Origin: Paralithodes platypus
Lineage: Eukaryota; Arthropoda; Malacostraca; Decapoda; Lithodidae
Direction of reading: 5' to 3'
Length of the DNA: 64,000 nt
Assembly: GCA_032716605.1 (NCBI GenBank)
Contig: CM064502.1
Coordinates: 52,639,313-52,703,312, forward strand
Shown: positions 1 through 11,318 of the stretch, in pieces
How the letters are laid out: every line of letters begins with the position of its first letter
Position numbering within the stretch: position 1 is the stretch's first letter
Program-made: the position numbers and the translations under genes
The notes under the pieces: model-generated
What the model was told of the DNA's origin: nothing
Seen by the model: only the letters and a program-made list of their open reading frames with translations
Database searches by the model: none

Positions 1-36
<36 letters not shown>

Positions 37-110
37 AAATTTAATATTTTTATTTTTTTTATTTTTTATTTTTTATATATAATATATATTATATATGTAT
101 AGATAACTAT
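1..110. repeat. AT-rich simple repeat at window edge
   Basis: The window opens in an (AT)n tract followed by T-rich sequence. The tract is cut by the window edge, so its true length is unknown. Bases 111-267 are unique AT-rich sequence in which I see nothing. Confidence 0.9.
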
Positions 111-267
111 AATATACACATTATATCTGAAGAGGACAGTAGAGACCGCATAACAAATGTTTTACATCGATTGTTTTGTCTTAGTGTGGGGATAAATGTT
201 CTGTTCAAGTGTTGACGGCATTGTATAATTCCATCACAAATTACGCCCTGCCAGTCAGAAGCCAGCC

Positions 268-636
268 TTAAGGGGGGTGACCTGCATTTGTTCTCTCCTT
301 TTCTCTTTCTCTGGCTTGTATCCATTTGGCCCCATTCTGCCTACTGTTTTAAGACGTTTTCCCCATCCAGGTGTCAATTTTCTTTACTGGCGAGCGGTAG
401 CGAGCCAGCATATTTCTTAAATGTTTTTGACAGCAGGCTAATTTTGGTAGAAAAATTTCTCCGGCAAAGCCGGATTTCTTAATATAATGCTGGCTCGCTA
501 TCGCTCGCCAGGAAGAAATAGACACCTAGATGGGGATAAACGTCTTAAAATAGTTGGCTGAATGGGGCCGAATGGATACAAGCCAGAGAAAGAGAGAAAA
601 GGAGAGAAATAAAACAAAGCAGGTCAACCCCCTTAA
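268..636. mobile_element. Family A foldback MITE, copy A1
   Basis: The element is bounded by TTAA on both sides (268-271 and 633-636). The arms are long inverted repeats: the left arm runs GGGGGGTGACCTGC, then pyrimidine-rich sequence, CTTGTATCCATT, GGCCCCATTC, TTTTAAGACG, CCAGGTGTC and a GGCGAGCGGTAGCGAGCC core; the right arm is the complement. The centre holds a CCGGCAAAGCCGG-type hairpin. It has no coding capacity. Short open frames here are translations of the arms. A TTAA target is typical of piggyBac-superfamily transposition (inference). Confidence 0.85.
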
Positions 637-847
637 CTCTCAAATGGAGAATGCTATCAGAATCACTGATGGAAAAAGTAAAATAAAAATGATGAGAGCT
701 TCTGGGAAACCCTTGTATGAAGAAGCCATTTTCACCCGCAACAAGCGATATTGGGCGAATCGCATTACGGAAAAGACGGCGTAGGTGGTTCTATTCCAGT
801 ATTTGGATCTCTTAGCAATTTGTAAAACTTGTCGTAAGGTCGATCCT
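637..847. other. Unique sequence, nothing recognised
   Basis: Mixed-composition sequence between MITE A1 and the 22-bp minisatellite. The 76-codon open frame that runs through it begins inside MITE A1 and shows no recognisable domain. Confidence 0.4.
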
Positions 848-1054
848 TGCTCACTCTCGGCACACCTATCTTCTCTCACCTATCTTCTCTCCTTCTCTCA
901 CCTATCTTCTCTCCTTCTCTCAGCTATCTTCTCTCCTTCTCTCACCTATCTTCTTTCACCTATCTTCTCTCCTTCTCTCACCTATCTTCTCTCCTTCTCT
1001 CACCTATCTTCTCTCACCTATCTTCTCTCCTTCTCTCACCTATCTTCTCTCCTT
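848..1054 (+). repeat. 22-bp minisatellite, left block
   Basis: Tandem copies of a 22-bp pyrimidine unit (CCTTCTCTCACCTATCTTCT plus CT), about nine units with some partial ones. The unit variant here almost always has CTCACC. The same array continues at 1891 after the LINE fragment, so this is the left half of one interrupted array. Confidence 0.92.
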
Positions 1055-1668
1055 GATCTGGGAGTAACAATATCGAGTAACCTAAAACCGAGTCAACAAT
1101 GTTCAGAAGTTGTTAAGAAGGCAAACAAAATAATTGGCTTTATAGGCAGGTCATTTGAGCATAAATCCAAAGAAGTTATCCTAACCCTTTACAATTCCTT
1201 AGTCCGCCCTCTTCTGGAATACTGCGTTCAATCCTGGTGCCCTTATTACCAAAAAGATATAAACAAGCTAGAACGAGTTCAACGTAGAGTTACCAAAATG
1301 ATACCTAGCCTAAAGAACAAACCATACGAAGAGCGTCTTAGAGAATTAAATCTATTTCCTTTAACCCAGCGCAGATTAAGAGGTGACTTAATTCAAGTGT
1401 TCAAAATCATCAAAGGCATCGACAATATGAACTGTAGTAAGTACTTCACTATCGACCAATCTAATTACACGCGGTGAAACGGTTGCAAAATTATTGGTAA
1501 ATCTTTTAACTCACACGAATCTAAGAATTTCTTCTTCAATCGAGTTGTCAACTTGTGGAATGGGCTTCCCCGAGACGTTATAGACTGCAGCACTGTTGAT
1601 TCATTTAAACTCCGCTAGACAAATATCTCGCATCAAACCCGCGACTGACTGCGTTTGTAAATGAATAA
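1055..1668 (+). pseudogene. CR1-like reverse transcriptase C-terminal fragment
   Basis: This is the coding part of LINE copy 1, covering the region after the catalytic palm (thumb and C-terminal connection). The catalytic FADD motif is absent because of 5' truncation. The frame is broken by the TGA at 1475 and by the single-base deletion near 1615; the original stop follows AFVNE at about 1668. An open frame that begins upstream at 785 merely runs the minisatellite into this fragment and is an artefact. Confidence 0.9.
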
Positions 1669-1890
1669 CTTTATTTTATCCCCCCCTCAGGTACTAACCA
1701 ATCTGTCCCCTACTAACTTCCTAATCCTGCCACGGACATTATTTCCAGGGCAGTAGTTCCCTTTCCAATGTTCCCTTACCCACTCTAAACCACTGTTTGG
1801 ACACTTGATCCTCAGTGTTTTGGAGGACAAGCAGCCTAGAAGGGTCACTAGACTGTTGTTGCTTGATTTCCTTTGTACTCCTTTGTACTC
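1055..1890 (+). mobile_element. CR1-like LINE, copy 1, 5'-truncated, inserted in minisatellite
   Basis: The plus strand encodes the C-terminal third of a CR1-type reverse transcriptase, starting at DLGVTISSNL and including LVRPLLEYCVQSW and LERVQRRVTKM. An approximately 220-bp 3' UTR follows and ends in two copies of the decamer CTTTGTACTC. Compared with the other copies it has a nonsense change (CGCGGGGAA to CGCGGTGAA, stop at 1475-1477) and a one-base deletion near 1615 (CCGCTAGAC for CCGCCTAGAC). It is a dead copy. The 5' junction falls directly in the 22-bp minisatellite, which resumes in phase at the 3' junction. Confidence 0.93.
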
Positions 1891-2455
1891 CTTCTCTCGC
1901 CTATCTTCTCTCACCTATCTTCTCTCCTTCTCTCACCTATCTTCTCTCCTTCTCTCGCATATCTTCTCTCCTTCTCTCACCTCTCTTCTCTCCTTCTCTC
2001 ACCTATCTTCTCTCCTTCTCTCGCCTATCTTCTCTCCTTCTCTCGCCTACTTCTCTCCTTCTCTCGCCTATCTTCTCTCCTTCTTTCGCCTATCTTCTCT
2101 CCTTCTCTCGCCTATCTTCTCTCCTTCTCTCACCTATCTTCTCTCCTTCTCTCGCCTATCTTCTCTCCTTCTCTCGCCTATCTTCTCTCCTTCTCTCGCC
2201 TATCTTCTCTCCTTCTCTCGCCTATCTTCTCTCCTTCTCTCGCATATCTTCTCTCCTTCTCTCACCTCTCTTCTCTCCTTCTCTCACCTATCTTCTCTCC
2301 TTCTCTCGCCTATCTTCTCTCACCTATCTTCTCTCCTTCTCTCACCTCTCTTCCCTCCTTCTCTCACCTATCTGCTCTCCTTCTCTCACCTATCTTCCCT
2401 CCTTCTCTCGCCTATCTTCCCTCCTTCTCTCGCCTATCTTCTCTCCTTCTCTCCG
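1891..2455 (+). repeat. 22-bp minisatellite, right block
   Basis: About 25 tandem units of the same 22-bp repeat found at 848-1054, but most units here carry CTCGCC rather than CTCACC. Because 22 is not a multiple of three and the unit lacks stop codons, all three plus frames stay open, which produces spurious open frames of 225-323 codons. Confidence 0.95.
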
Positions 2456-2610
2456 GATTCTCTCTTCATCCCCCCTTCATTCTGCGTTTTGGATCTCCCG
2501 ACTGGTACCCCGAAAAAAGTCATTATATGCTTCTTGCTCCCGACCTATGATGCAGATAGACAGAGGGGAGGGAGGGGGGGGGGGGGAGAGGCGTAGGGTA
2601 GGAGAAGGGT
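2456..2610. other. Minisatellite flank with G-run
   Basis: Short unique sequence followed by a G-rich run (about 2564-2588). No gene is seen. Confidence 0.4.
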
Positions 2611-2992
2611 TTAAGGGGGGTGGCCTGCTCTTATTCTCTCCTTTTCTCTCTTTCTCTGGCTTGTATCCATTCGGCACCATTCAGCCTACTGTTTTAAGAC
2701 GTTTATCACCATCCAGGTGTCGATTTTTTCCTGGCGAGCGACAGCGAGCCAGCATATTTAAACGAATGTTTTTGACAGCAGGCTAAATATTTACATTTGC
2801 ACATAGAAAAATTTCTCCGGCGAAGCCGGATTTCTTCTTATATTGCTGGCTCGCTATCGCTCGCCAGGAAGAAATCGTCACCTGGATGGGTATAAACGTC
2901 TTATAACAGTAGGCTGAATGGGGCCGAATGGATACAAGCCAGAGTAGGCCTAAGAGAGAAAAGGAGAGAAAAAAGCAGGTTACCCCCCTTAA
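2611..2992. mobile_element. Family A foldback MITE, copy A2
   Basis: TTAA at 2611-2614 and 2989-2992. Both GGCGAGCGACAGCGAGCC-type cores are present, inverted about 120 bp apart around a CCGGCGAAGCCGG hairpin. The arms carry GGCTTGTATCCATTCGG and its complement. This is a well-preserved full-length copy. Confidence 0.9.
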
Positions 2993-4487
2993 AGGGTGAG
3001 AGGGGAAGGGTGAGAGGCCGAAGATGTGTCTGGGAGAAAAGGGTGATGATGAGTAAACAATAACGTGCGTAGGAGGGAAAAACACAAATACGAAAACGAG
3101 ATAAAGAAAATAGAAAACGTAGACGTGGAAAAGATATAAGAAGTTGGGAGCTTTAAAGGAGAGTGAAGTGTAGAATGAAGAGGAGGAGGAGGGAGACAAG
3201 GGAGAAGTGGTAGAATGAAGCGCGAGGGAGTGAATGAGGAGGTAGAATATGGGGAGGTGATAAAGTGAACGATAAAAGAAGGGGGTAAAAGGTAGACAAG
3301 GAAGAGGCTGTAGGGAGAATGGAGAGGGTGTGAATGAGGAGGGGGAGGTCGGTAGGGTGGATGGAGAGAAGAAGGGCGGGGGTTGGAGGGGGAGGCACAT
3401 CGCTTGATTGGACTTCCACCCTGTCGACAAAGGTAAGCTCCCTTGAAATTGGAATGTCGCGAGTTGCCACCACGTCATAGGAGGCAGGTCGGGGGTGACA
3501 CGGGAGAGGGGAGGTGGGATTTAGGGGGAGGTAAGGAGGAATGTCGGAGGGCTGGACATTTTTGCGGGGGAAGGTATATGTAGATCCGGGCAAAATACGA
3601 TATAACTGGTTGAATTTTGTAGTGGGAGCGAGGTAGATAGATAGATCTATCTATTGCTTGACGCCGTGATCCACGAAGGGGTGGCCACGAACGAACCGTC
3701 CCCATGCCCCTCTGTCCCCAGTCAGTCGACACCCCTCCTCCCAACCAGCACCGCCTTCATCCATATACTTCCTCACTCCATCCTTCCACCTCTCTTTCGG
3801 TTATGCTCTCCCTCTCTGTCCTTCCACCTCGCTCTCAAGAGCGAGGTAGATAGATACGAGTGGTTAATAAGATGAATCCGTGAGAGTTTGATAGTGGAAT
3901 ATTTCCTCTTTGTTAGTGGTAAGGGTGTTGGAAAAGGCTTATTTTGAAGGGCGGAAGGGGGACTACTGTAACCAAAGATTATTCAATGGAAAAATTATGC
4001 ATTAGACGACTGGTAGAGGGATGAAAGTAGTGAGAAATAGGAACGAAGTTTGAGCGTTTGATAAACGAAAATCGAGTTAAGAAACCAAAGGATGATTGGA
4101 AATTATACATGAACAAATCCTGATGAATTGTTATATACCGGTTTTGTATAACGTCTGTAGCAAGAAAGTATCGATACACATTATAAAGGGGAAAGATCAG
4201 AAAGGTCAGCTTGAACATAAATGTTGTGTAAGTTGAAAGTATGTGAATTATTTTAGTTATTAGGGTAAGTTAAAGTACTGTCAATGTAAAATACAGTCGA
4301 TAAAGTGATAAGTGAAATATTAATAGGCTAAAATGCAGTAAATCTGAGAGTTTGCGTAGATATAAGGAGCATGTTAAGGCAGGTCCCGAAGGTAGGCTAC
4401 TTCAGGAAACTCTTAATACGTTGCCTGCTATACACTATTATAAATTAGATAACATATCTATCTAATTGTAGCATTTATCATTTGATT

Positions 4488-4519
<32 letters not shown>

Positions 4520-4851
4520 ATAATCGTCATCATTGCCGAATAAATTGTGCAAGATTGTTTTCTATATTAGGTGACAGACGGGTGGGTTATATTTACGAAG
4601 AAAGTTTATTACTATAGTTAAAACTACTGTAGATAAAGATAATAGAATGGAAAATTATAAAGGCCCAAATGAGAAGGGAAATAACTCTTAATAAATAAAA
4701 TAACTCTTAATAAATAAAATAACTCTTAATAAATAAAATAACTCTTAATAAATAAAAGAGATTGAGAAATGATAAAAAAAACAATGCTTCCAAATACTCT
4801 AGTTTAGGAGCAATGTGTAAAACATAATATTTGTAGGGGAGACAACTCAGC
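2993..4851. other. Purine-rich then AT-rich unique sequence
   Basis: Bases 2993-3420 are strikingly A/G-rich on the plus strand; the open frames on the minus strand (for example 2783-3478) are low-complexity translations of this. Bases 3420-4480 are unique. A short (ATT)n run lies near 4488-4520. At 4679-4757 a 19-bp unit (ATAACTCTTAATAAATAAA) is repeated about four times. I recognise no gene. Confidence 0.5.
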
Positions 4852-5213
4852 TTGAGGGGGGTGACCTGCTTTTTGTTATTTCTGTCCTTTTCTCTTTTTC
4901 TCTGGCTTGTATGCATTCGGCCCTATTCAGCCAACTATTTTAAGACGTTTATCCCCATCTAGGTGTCGATTTCTTCCTGGCGAGCGATAGCGACAGCAAG
5001 CGAAATGTGTACATTTTTCGATAGAAACATTTCTCCCGCGAAGCCGGATTTCTCCATACAATGCTGGCTCGCTATCGCTCGCCAGGAAGAACTCGACACC
5101 TGGATGGGGATAAACGTCTTAAAACAGTTGGCTGAATAGAGCCGAATGGATACAAGCCAGGGCAAGAGAGAAAATAAGAGAAAGATTTTTAAGAAGCCGG
5201 TGACTACCCTTAA
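4852..5213. mobile_element. Family A foldback MITE, copy A3
   Basis: The left target copy is decayed to TTGA (4852-4855); the right is TTAA (5210-5213). The inverted arms and the GAAGCCGG half-hairpin are present, but the left core is disrupted (GGCGAGCGATAGCGACAGC). Confidence 0.85.
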
Positions 5214-5300
5214 GGCCAAGCTCAGAACCACCTGGGCTACAATAAAGCATTCTATTGGCGCCCTTGCGTCAGATACTTTTTTTAAAAGCTGCGCCGCCAT
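5212..5300 (+). repeat. Dispersed repeat G, partial copy
   Basis: This contains AGGCCAAGCTCAGAACCACC and CTGGGCTACAATAAAGCATT, which resemble segments at 5831-5935, 5990-6090 and 53485-53560. The family is of unknown class. It directly abuts MITE A3. Confidence 0.5.
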
Positions 5301-5326
5301 TTATGCTATTGACTGCAGTGTACGGT

Positions 5327-5550
5327 GGTGCTAATTAGTCATCCCTTAGCTGTCATAACGTTTGGCTCGTTCTGTGATGTATTAATGTCTGTCCGATGTT
5401 GAATAGGGTGGGTAAGTGTAGGAACATGTTTACATATCTCACTCAAAAAGAAGAAATCTTGTGTAAATAATGCTGTTACCAATTATTGATCAAAACATAA
5501 TTGGTGCCGAGACATCACTTATTTAGGCCGATTGTTCACTCAACAAAATA
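5327..5550. mobile_element. Family H MITE-like repeat, copy H1
   Basis: Clearly homologous over about 215 bp to 20756-20972, sharing TGTATTAATGTCTGTC, GTTGAATAGGGTGGGTAAGT, AATTATTGATCAAAACATA and GGTGCCGAGACATCACTTAT. The terminal inverted repeats are more decayed here than in H2. There is no coding capacity. Confidence 0.7.
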
Positions 5551-5579
5551 TCGTAGTCTACATGCCAGGTTCATATTAA

Positions 5580-5580
5580 A

Positions 5581-5675
<95 letters not shown>
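5580..5675. repeat. (TC)n/(TA)n compound microsatellite
   Basis: About 12 TC units pass directly into a long (TA)n tract. It produces a spurious 89-codon frame of alternating Tyr/Ile. Confidence 0.95.
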
Positions 5676-5677
<2 letters not shown>

Positions 5678-5830
5678 CTCAGAGCTATCAAATTACACCT
5701 TGAAGACGGTTGCTTTAACTACCCAGGGTCTCTGACGTATCTACAACGTAAACAAATCAAAAGAAAATAAATAGTTGCAAGCAACGTAATGATTACTGTA
5801 CAGTTGGGAGCATAAGTAACAGTACGCCAA

Positions 5831-6092
5831 TCTCAATCTTTGAATCTTTAAAGCCAAGTTGTGAAGCATCTGGGCTATAAGAGAGTATTGAATTGTCTCG
5901 TTTGTGTTCGATACTGTTTCAAATAGTTGCGTCACCATGTAGGCTCAAGGCTGCACAGTTCTCAACATACGAGTATATACGGCTACACCAATTCGAATCT
6001 CTAAACCTTTAAGGCCAAGTTCTGAAGCATTTGGGCTATAATAATATAGTGTATTGTTTCGTTTGCGTTCGATACTGATACAAATGCCAGTA
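5831..6092 (+). repeat. Dispersed repeat G, two direct copies
   Basis: Two diverged copies (about 5831-5935 and 5990-6090) lie in direct orientation about 160 bp apart. Both carry the series CTTTAA(A/G)GCCAAGTT, GAAGCAT, TGGGCTATAA and TCGTTTG(T/C)GTTCGATACTG. Related copies occur at 5212 and 53485. The class is unknown; there are no inverted termini or tail that I can see. Confidence 0.55.
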
Positions 6093-7521
6093 ATGATCTT
6101 GACTGTGCTTCGAAATTTCGGTGCTAAGCCATTATTTGTTTAAAGAAGAAGAGCGAACTCCATTTTTGTCGGGCAGAATAAACAATGTTTAGCATGAGGA
6201 AAACACATTTATACACACTATAGCCCTGTCCACACTATCGCACACGAGCAAAAAGCCAGACATCGGGCACGTTGTGGCAACTTTGACAGGCAAACCAGCG
6301 AATTGCCCGTGCCTGTAGTTGAGCGAATCACCAGACACTGCCCGGTGGTTTAACGGTGGCAACTCTGCCTGCACAGACCTACACAAGAAGTATCTAATAA
6401 AGAGAAATTACTCTCTACTTTTGGTTGTAGGCCCCTGATCCTTACCCCATCTAACGACAAGCACCCACCAATAGAGAACGGTTAATTTCGAACAGTGACT
6501 ATACAGTTTATTCACCTCACTAGAGAATGTACCGTTCTTCAGAATACGGTTATATTCGAGCTATAACTATATAGTTTCCAATAATTATAGGCTACCGCTT
6601 GCAGTACTCAATATTTCTTAATTATTCACAATTCATAATAGCTCTTATAGGCCTATATCTAAATAGTAGGCTACTGTTGTCACTCATGATGTTTAAATTG
6701 TGATCCCCATTTTGTCATTATCATTATTGTCCTACCTTATAGTCCATATGCTACTACAAATAAATATATTGTGCTGCATTCCATGTATACTGTTTTCTGT
6801 ATAAAATACTTTATCTAATATAATACCTTTGTTATTGTGTGTAGGTTACTCAACGTCTATAATTATCTTGTATTGCTTGTGTTCCTTACATTTAAATTTG
6901 TTTCAGTACCTGTATGGATTTCGGCCATATATGTTCCCCATAGTGTTCGTACGTTTACTGAGTAAATAAACAAACACACACACACTGTGAATCATACAGT
7001 TCGTCATATTACTTGCACTGCTTAATTGGTGAGGAGTAAATAAAGACATATCGGTACGCAATTATTTCTCAAGAAGGAATATGCCAGACAACCGCAGCAA
7101 TCATCCCAGTGACTGTCTCTCGAGTAATTTATGTTTCTTCAGCTCCATCTATACACGTCATAAATAAATGCACATCCCTTCAGCAACATTACCAAAAATG
7201 TGGAACACATCTTTTGTCTCATGTTGTACGTGTTTATAAATATATATTTTTCTCTCGATGTTACGTGTTTACTATTCAGGTCGACCACTGCAGCACAATA
7301 CAATACTAGGGGAATTTCTCCACTACCGTTCATTGCTTCTCTGTGTATTCATGAATAATATTCTATAAGCAAGTAATTCCAACCTCACACTCCACACAAA
7401 CTAAGAACTTAAAATAGAGGGCTTGGTTTACATTAAAAATAGCCGATCAAGTGAATGGCATATTATACAACGTGAGTAGATTACGCTATTTATTTATATT
7501 ATTTAAAACATCTGTAAATTA
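6093..7521. other. AT-rich unique sequence, nothing recognised
   Basis: No gene or clear repeat. Bases 6225-6390 contain a CCTGTCCACACTATCG segment with GC-rich partial inverted matches (GGGCACG and CCCGTGCC) that could be an old MITE. Short open frames (for example 7109-7309) have no recognisable domain. Confidence 0.35.
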
Positions 7522-9959
7522 AGTACAAAGGAGTACAAAGGAAATCAAGCAACAACAGGTCTAGTGACCCTTCTAGGCTGCTTGTCCTCCAAAACACTGA
7601 GGATCAAGTGTCCAAACAGTGGTTTAGAGTGGGTAAGGGAACATTGGAAAGGGAACTACTGCCCTGGAACTAATGTCCGTGGCAGTACTAGGAAGTTAGT
7701 AGGGGACATATGGGTTAGTAACTGAGGGGAGGATAAAATAAAGTTATTCATTTACAAACGCAGTCAGTCGCGGGTTTGATGCGAGATATTTGTCTAGGCG
7801 GAGTTTAAATGAATCAACAGTGCTGCAGTCTATAACGTCTCGGGGAAGCCCATTCCACAAGTTGACAACTCGATTGAAGAAGAAATTCTTAGATTCGTGT
7901 GAGTTAAAAGATTTACCAATAATTTTGCAACCGTTTCCCCGCGTGTAATTAGATTGGTCGATAGTGAAGTACTTACTACAGTTCATATTGTCGATGCCTT
8001 TGATGATTTTGAACACTTGAATTAAGTCACCTCTTAATCTGCGCTGGGTTAAAGGAAATAGATTTAATTCTCTAAGACGCTCTTCGTATGGTTTGTTCTT
8101 TAGGCTAGGTATCATTTTGGTAACTCTACGTTGAACTCGTTCTAGCTTGTTTATGTCTTTTTGGTAATAAGGGCACCAGCATTGAACGCAGTATTCCAGA
8201 AGAGGGCGGACTAAGGAATTGTAAAGGGTTAGGATAACGTCTTTGGATTTATGCTCAAATGACCTGCCTATAAAGCCAATTATTTTGTTTGCCTTCTTAA
8301 CAACTTCTGAACATTGTTGACTCGGTTTTAGGTTACTCGATATTGTTACTCCCAGATCGGTTTCTCTGTTTACATTCTTAAGCTGAGTGCCATTCATCGA
8401 ATAGTTTGCTTTCTCATTTAGGTATCCGATATGTAGTACTTTACATTTATCCGCATTGAAACTCATTTGCCAAATTTGAGCCCAATGTGACAATTTATCT
8501 AGATTGTGTTGCATATCGTCAACTTGATCTTTTGAGAGTACGCTATTTGCAATTTTTGTATCGTCAGCAAATTTTGAGATTGTACAGGTGAGACCCTCAT
8601 CTATGTCGTTGATGTAAATTAGAAAGAGAATTGGTCCTAGTACCGATCCCTGGGGTACCCCGCTACTTACATTGGTCCATTTAGATGCCTTACCGTTTAT
8701 GACTACTCTTTGCTTTCTGTCGCTGAGCCAATTTTCTATCCATTTCAACACACCGTCTTGTATCCATGCGCTTTTAGTTTTAGCAGTAAACGTTTGTGGG
8801 GAACTTTGTCAAAGGCCATTTGAAAATCAAGGTATATAATATCTACAGCTTTACTCTCATCGTAGAGGTTGAGGATATCGTGGAAGAAGTCTAAGAGGTT
8901 TTGTTAAACAGGAACGTTTTTTACGAAAGCCGTGTTGAGTATCTTTAAGTATGTTATTTTCCTCTAAGTGATTTACGAGTCTGTCTCTTATGACCGTTTC
9001 TAGCATTTTACATACAACTGAGGTTAAGCTAATCGGACGATAGTTACTGGGTAGGGATTTGCTGCCTTTTTTTTAATATCGGTGTTACGTTGGCTATCTT
9101 CCACTGATCAGGCATAGTTCCAGACTGCAAGGATTTATTGAATAGCAATGTCAGTGGTTTGGAGAGCTCATCCTTAGCTTCCTTTAGAACTCTAGGCGAG
9201 ATTGTATCAGGTCCAGGCGTTTTATTTACCTTGAGTTTATCTAAACAATTCAATACTTCTCTCTCTGTAACGGTGATATTGCTTAGAACATCTGAATTAT
9301 CAATCTGAATCGGCGATGGTGTAGGGATATCACTGAGGTCTTCTGTTGTAAAAACTGATGCAAAGAAGGTATTGAGGGCATTACTCATTTGTACTTCGTC
9401 TTTGGTGTATTCTCCATTTTCATCGACTAACGGTCCAACAGTTGAAGTAACTACTTTTTTCTTTCTGATATAACTATAGAATTCTTTCGGGTTTGTTTTA
9501 CTTTGATTCGCAATATGTAACTCTAGGGTCTTTTTACTTTGCTTAATTAACTTTTTGGCTTTGCGTCGTAGCTCTACAAATTTCAACCCGTTCTTCGTCA
9601 TTTTGTGAGGATTTTAATCTATCATTAGCAAATTTTTTAGCAAGCAGGCAGTTTGAAATATCTTTATTCCACCATTTGGGCTTATTATTATGGCCTGGAC
9701 GCCGTATTTTCGATGGTATGCAGTCTTGCACTGCTTTTAGGTAAGTGGTTTCGAATAACTTCCAAGATGTATTTATGTCGTTATTGTTAATTAAAAAGCT
9801 CCAGTCAGTTTCTTTAAACATAGCTCTAAGTTTATGAAAGTTTGCTTTCTTGAAATTAGGGACTTTTTCGATGCTACTATTTGGTTCGTTACTAGTAAAG
9901 TTTAAAGTGAAAGTTATCGTACGATGGTCGCTGTTACTGAATTCATCTGAAATTGTGGA
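7522..9959 (-). mobile_element. CR1-like LINE, copy 2 (longest copy)
   Basis: On the minus strand this runs from the end of an apurinic-like endonuclease domain (SNSDHRTITFTLNF, about 9900-9950), through the linker and the reverse transcriptase, to a 222-bp 3' UTR ending in repeats of CTTTGTACTC (7522-7545). The 5' end is truncated inside the endonuclease at about 9959. Its protein resembles CR1-clade elements: LERVQRRVTKM and RLRGDLIQVFKIIKG match the known CR1 C-terminal pattern. Several frameshifts make it inactive. Confidence 0.94.
7744..9955 (-). pseudogene. CR1-like endonuclease/reverse transcriptase, frameshifted
   Basis: The reading frame is split into pieces: endonuclease end and linker (9543-9955), fingers (9044-9601), palm (8752-9043, broken twice) and palm to C-terminus (7744-8751). 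Visible RT motifs are NYRPISLTSVV (about 9010-9050), YLDFQMAFD (about 8825-8850, catalytic Asp), GVPQGSVLGPILF and FADDT (catalytic Asp pair). Breaks occur near 9596, in the poly-T at 9067-9074, near 8900 (an extra base in ACAAAACC), and near 8755, where copy 3 has one more T. The linker is KPKWWNKDI-rich. No intact enzyme can be made. Confidence 0.92.
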
Positions 9960-10404
9960 GCATCAGACGTCAGACGGCCAACCCCGCTATAATGGTCATC
10001 TTAAAACTGGCTGCTTCACACAGCAGTCTTCGTCTTCAGATTGATGTCAAGGTTCTTGAGCCATAACAAACATCTGTAATGATACAAATGCCAGCATTCA
10101 TGAGTCAGCTATTTACCGAGATGATGTCTCTGGAATCTTGTATCCAGTCAGTCATGATATACTGTATACTCGTATGTGAGTATACTATATACTGTATACT
10201 CGTAGATACGCTCTACTTATGACTAAGCACTTAACCTTACCTTTGAGAAAGAAGTGATATATATTATTATTTTGCTTCCGCTTGCATTTTCCACAAACAA
10301 CACAGCTGTGACTGTGTTGATTTGGTGCCATGTTTGTATCTGCCACCACGCCATCTGTGCAGACGATGGACCACCGACGGCAGAGCCATCTTCAGGGGTG
10401 CTTG
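9960..10404. other. Unique sequence upstream of LINE copy 2
   Basis: No LINE homology continues past 9960. Bases 10068-10090 share GATACAAATGCCAG with the end of repeat G at 6078-6092. Bases 10145-10205 contain a short imperfect repetition of TATACTGTATACTCGTA. Confidence 0.35.
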
Positions 10405-10416
10405 GTCAAAACCATA

Positions 10417-11318
10417 GACTACATATAACCTAGACACGAAAGAAGACGCCACAAATCTGTAAATAGTGATCCGCGAGTTTGAAAGATGGCAGCACGATCG
10501 CATAGGACAATGGGAGGGGAGGGTCCCCACAAAGACATTATATTGACTATCCTTGTCCTTGGTCCTCATTAATTCGTAATAATCCCTACCTTGTAATAAT
10601 AACGCTATTAATAAGCAATTGAACATTATCCAGAGACTCTGCAGACATGACATAGGTAAATAGACATAAGTAGAGGCTACTGTAAAGGCGCCAGTCATCG
10701 TGTAATTGTCGTCATTATGAGGAGGTACACAAGCAAACCTCCTCCAACACCCGCCATTGTTGATGTGAGATTCGGGAGTTGCCAACGTCAATGGTGGGAC
10801 AAAATATCCCTAGATGTCATAAGTATAAATGTCCAGTATAGTGCTACTTGACAAATTAACATCTACATAACATGTAACATACTAATATATATATTCAAAA
10901 TTACAATTTAATTCTTGTTGTGTTGTTTGAAGGTATACAGCTTGCATCATATATGAGTAGCCTATGTTTTATAGTGTATATGTATACTTAATGTTTTCAT
11001 CTTGCTTATATATATATCTAATTTATATTAAATAATTTGCAAGTGTTTTTACCAACATTAATTAACTCTTAAATACGTTCCCTCTTTAATCTATTGCTCC
11101 CTCGTTTTGCGGATATTCCCTTAACTTTGGAAACACTACAGCAAGCTAGCTGGCAGGCGCGCGCGGTGCACAGACTATCTATAATAAGGATAAGCCACTG
11201 AGGTGCTTTGCTACAGTACAATACAATAGTGCTGCCACCAAATCCCTAGGACGCGCGGCAAACTAACCGTGTGACGTCACGCTTTAGTGTCTAGATTATA
11301 TGTAGTCTATGGCCAAAA
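10417..11318. mobile_element. Candidate 0.9-kb non-autonomous DNA transposon
   Basis: Near-perfect inverted repeats bracket the segment: CCATAGACTACATATAACCT with AGACAC at 10417-10443 and the complement (GTGTCTAGATTATATGTAGT with CTATGG) ending at about 11312. The homology extends weakly inward (AAAG, GACGC). The interior has an antisense open frame (10267-10791, 174 codons) that resembles no protein family I know. I could not identify a convincing target-site duplication. Confidence 0.55.

Noticed and set aside
268..636. Long terminal repeats of a retrovirus-like element
   Set aside because: Repeats are inverted, not direct; there is no primer-binding site, polypurine tract or gag/pol, and TTAA flanks fit a DNA transposon.
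1805..2786. Overlapping 225-323-codon frames with a repeated Leu/Ser/Phe/Pro peptide
   Set aside because: They come from the 22-bp minisatellite in three frames and then run into MITE A2.
10267..10791. 174-codon minus-strand gene
   Set aside because: No recognisable domain, it overlaps the inverted end of a candidate transposon, and a frame of this length can occur by chance in 64 kb.
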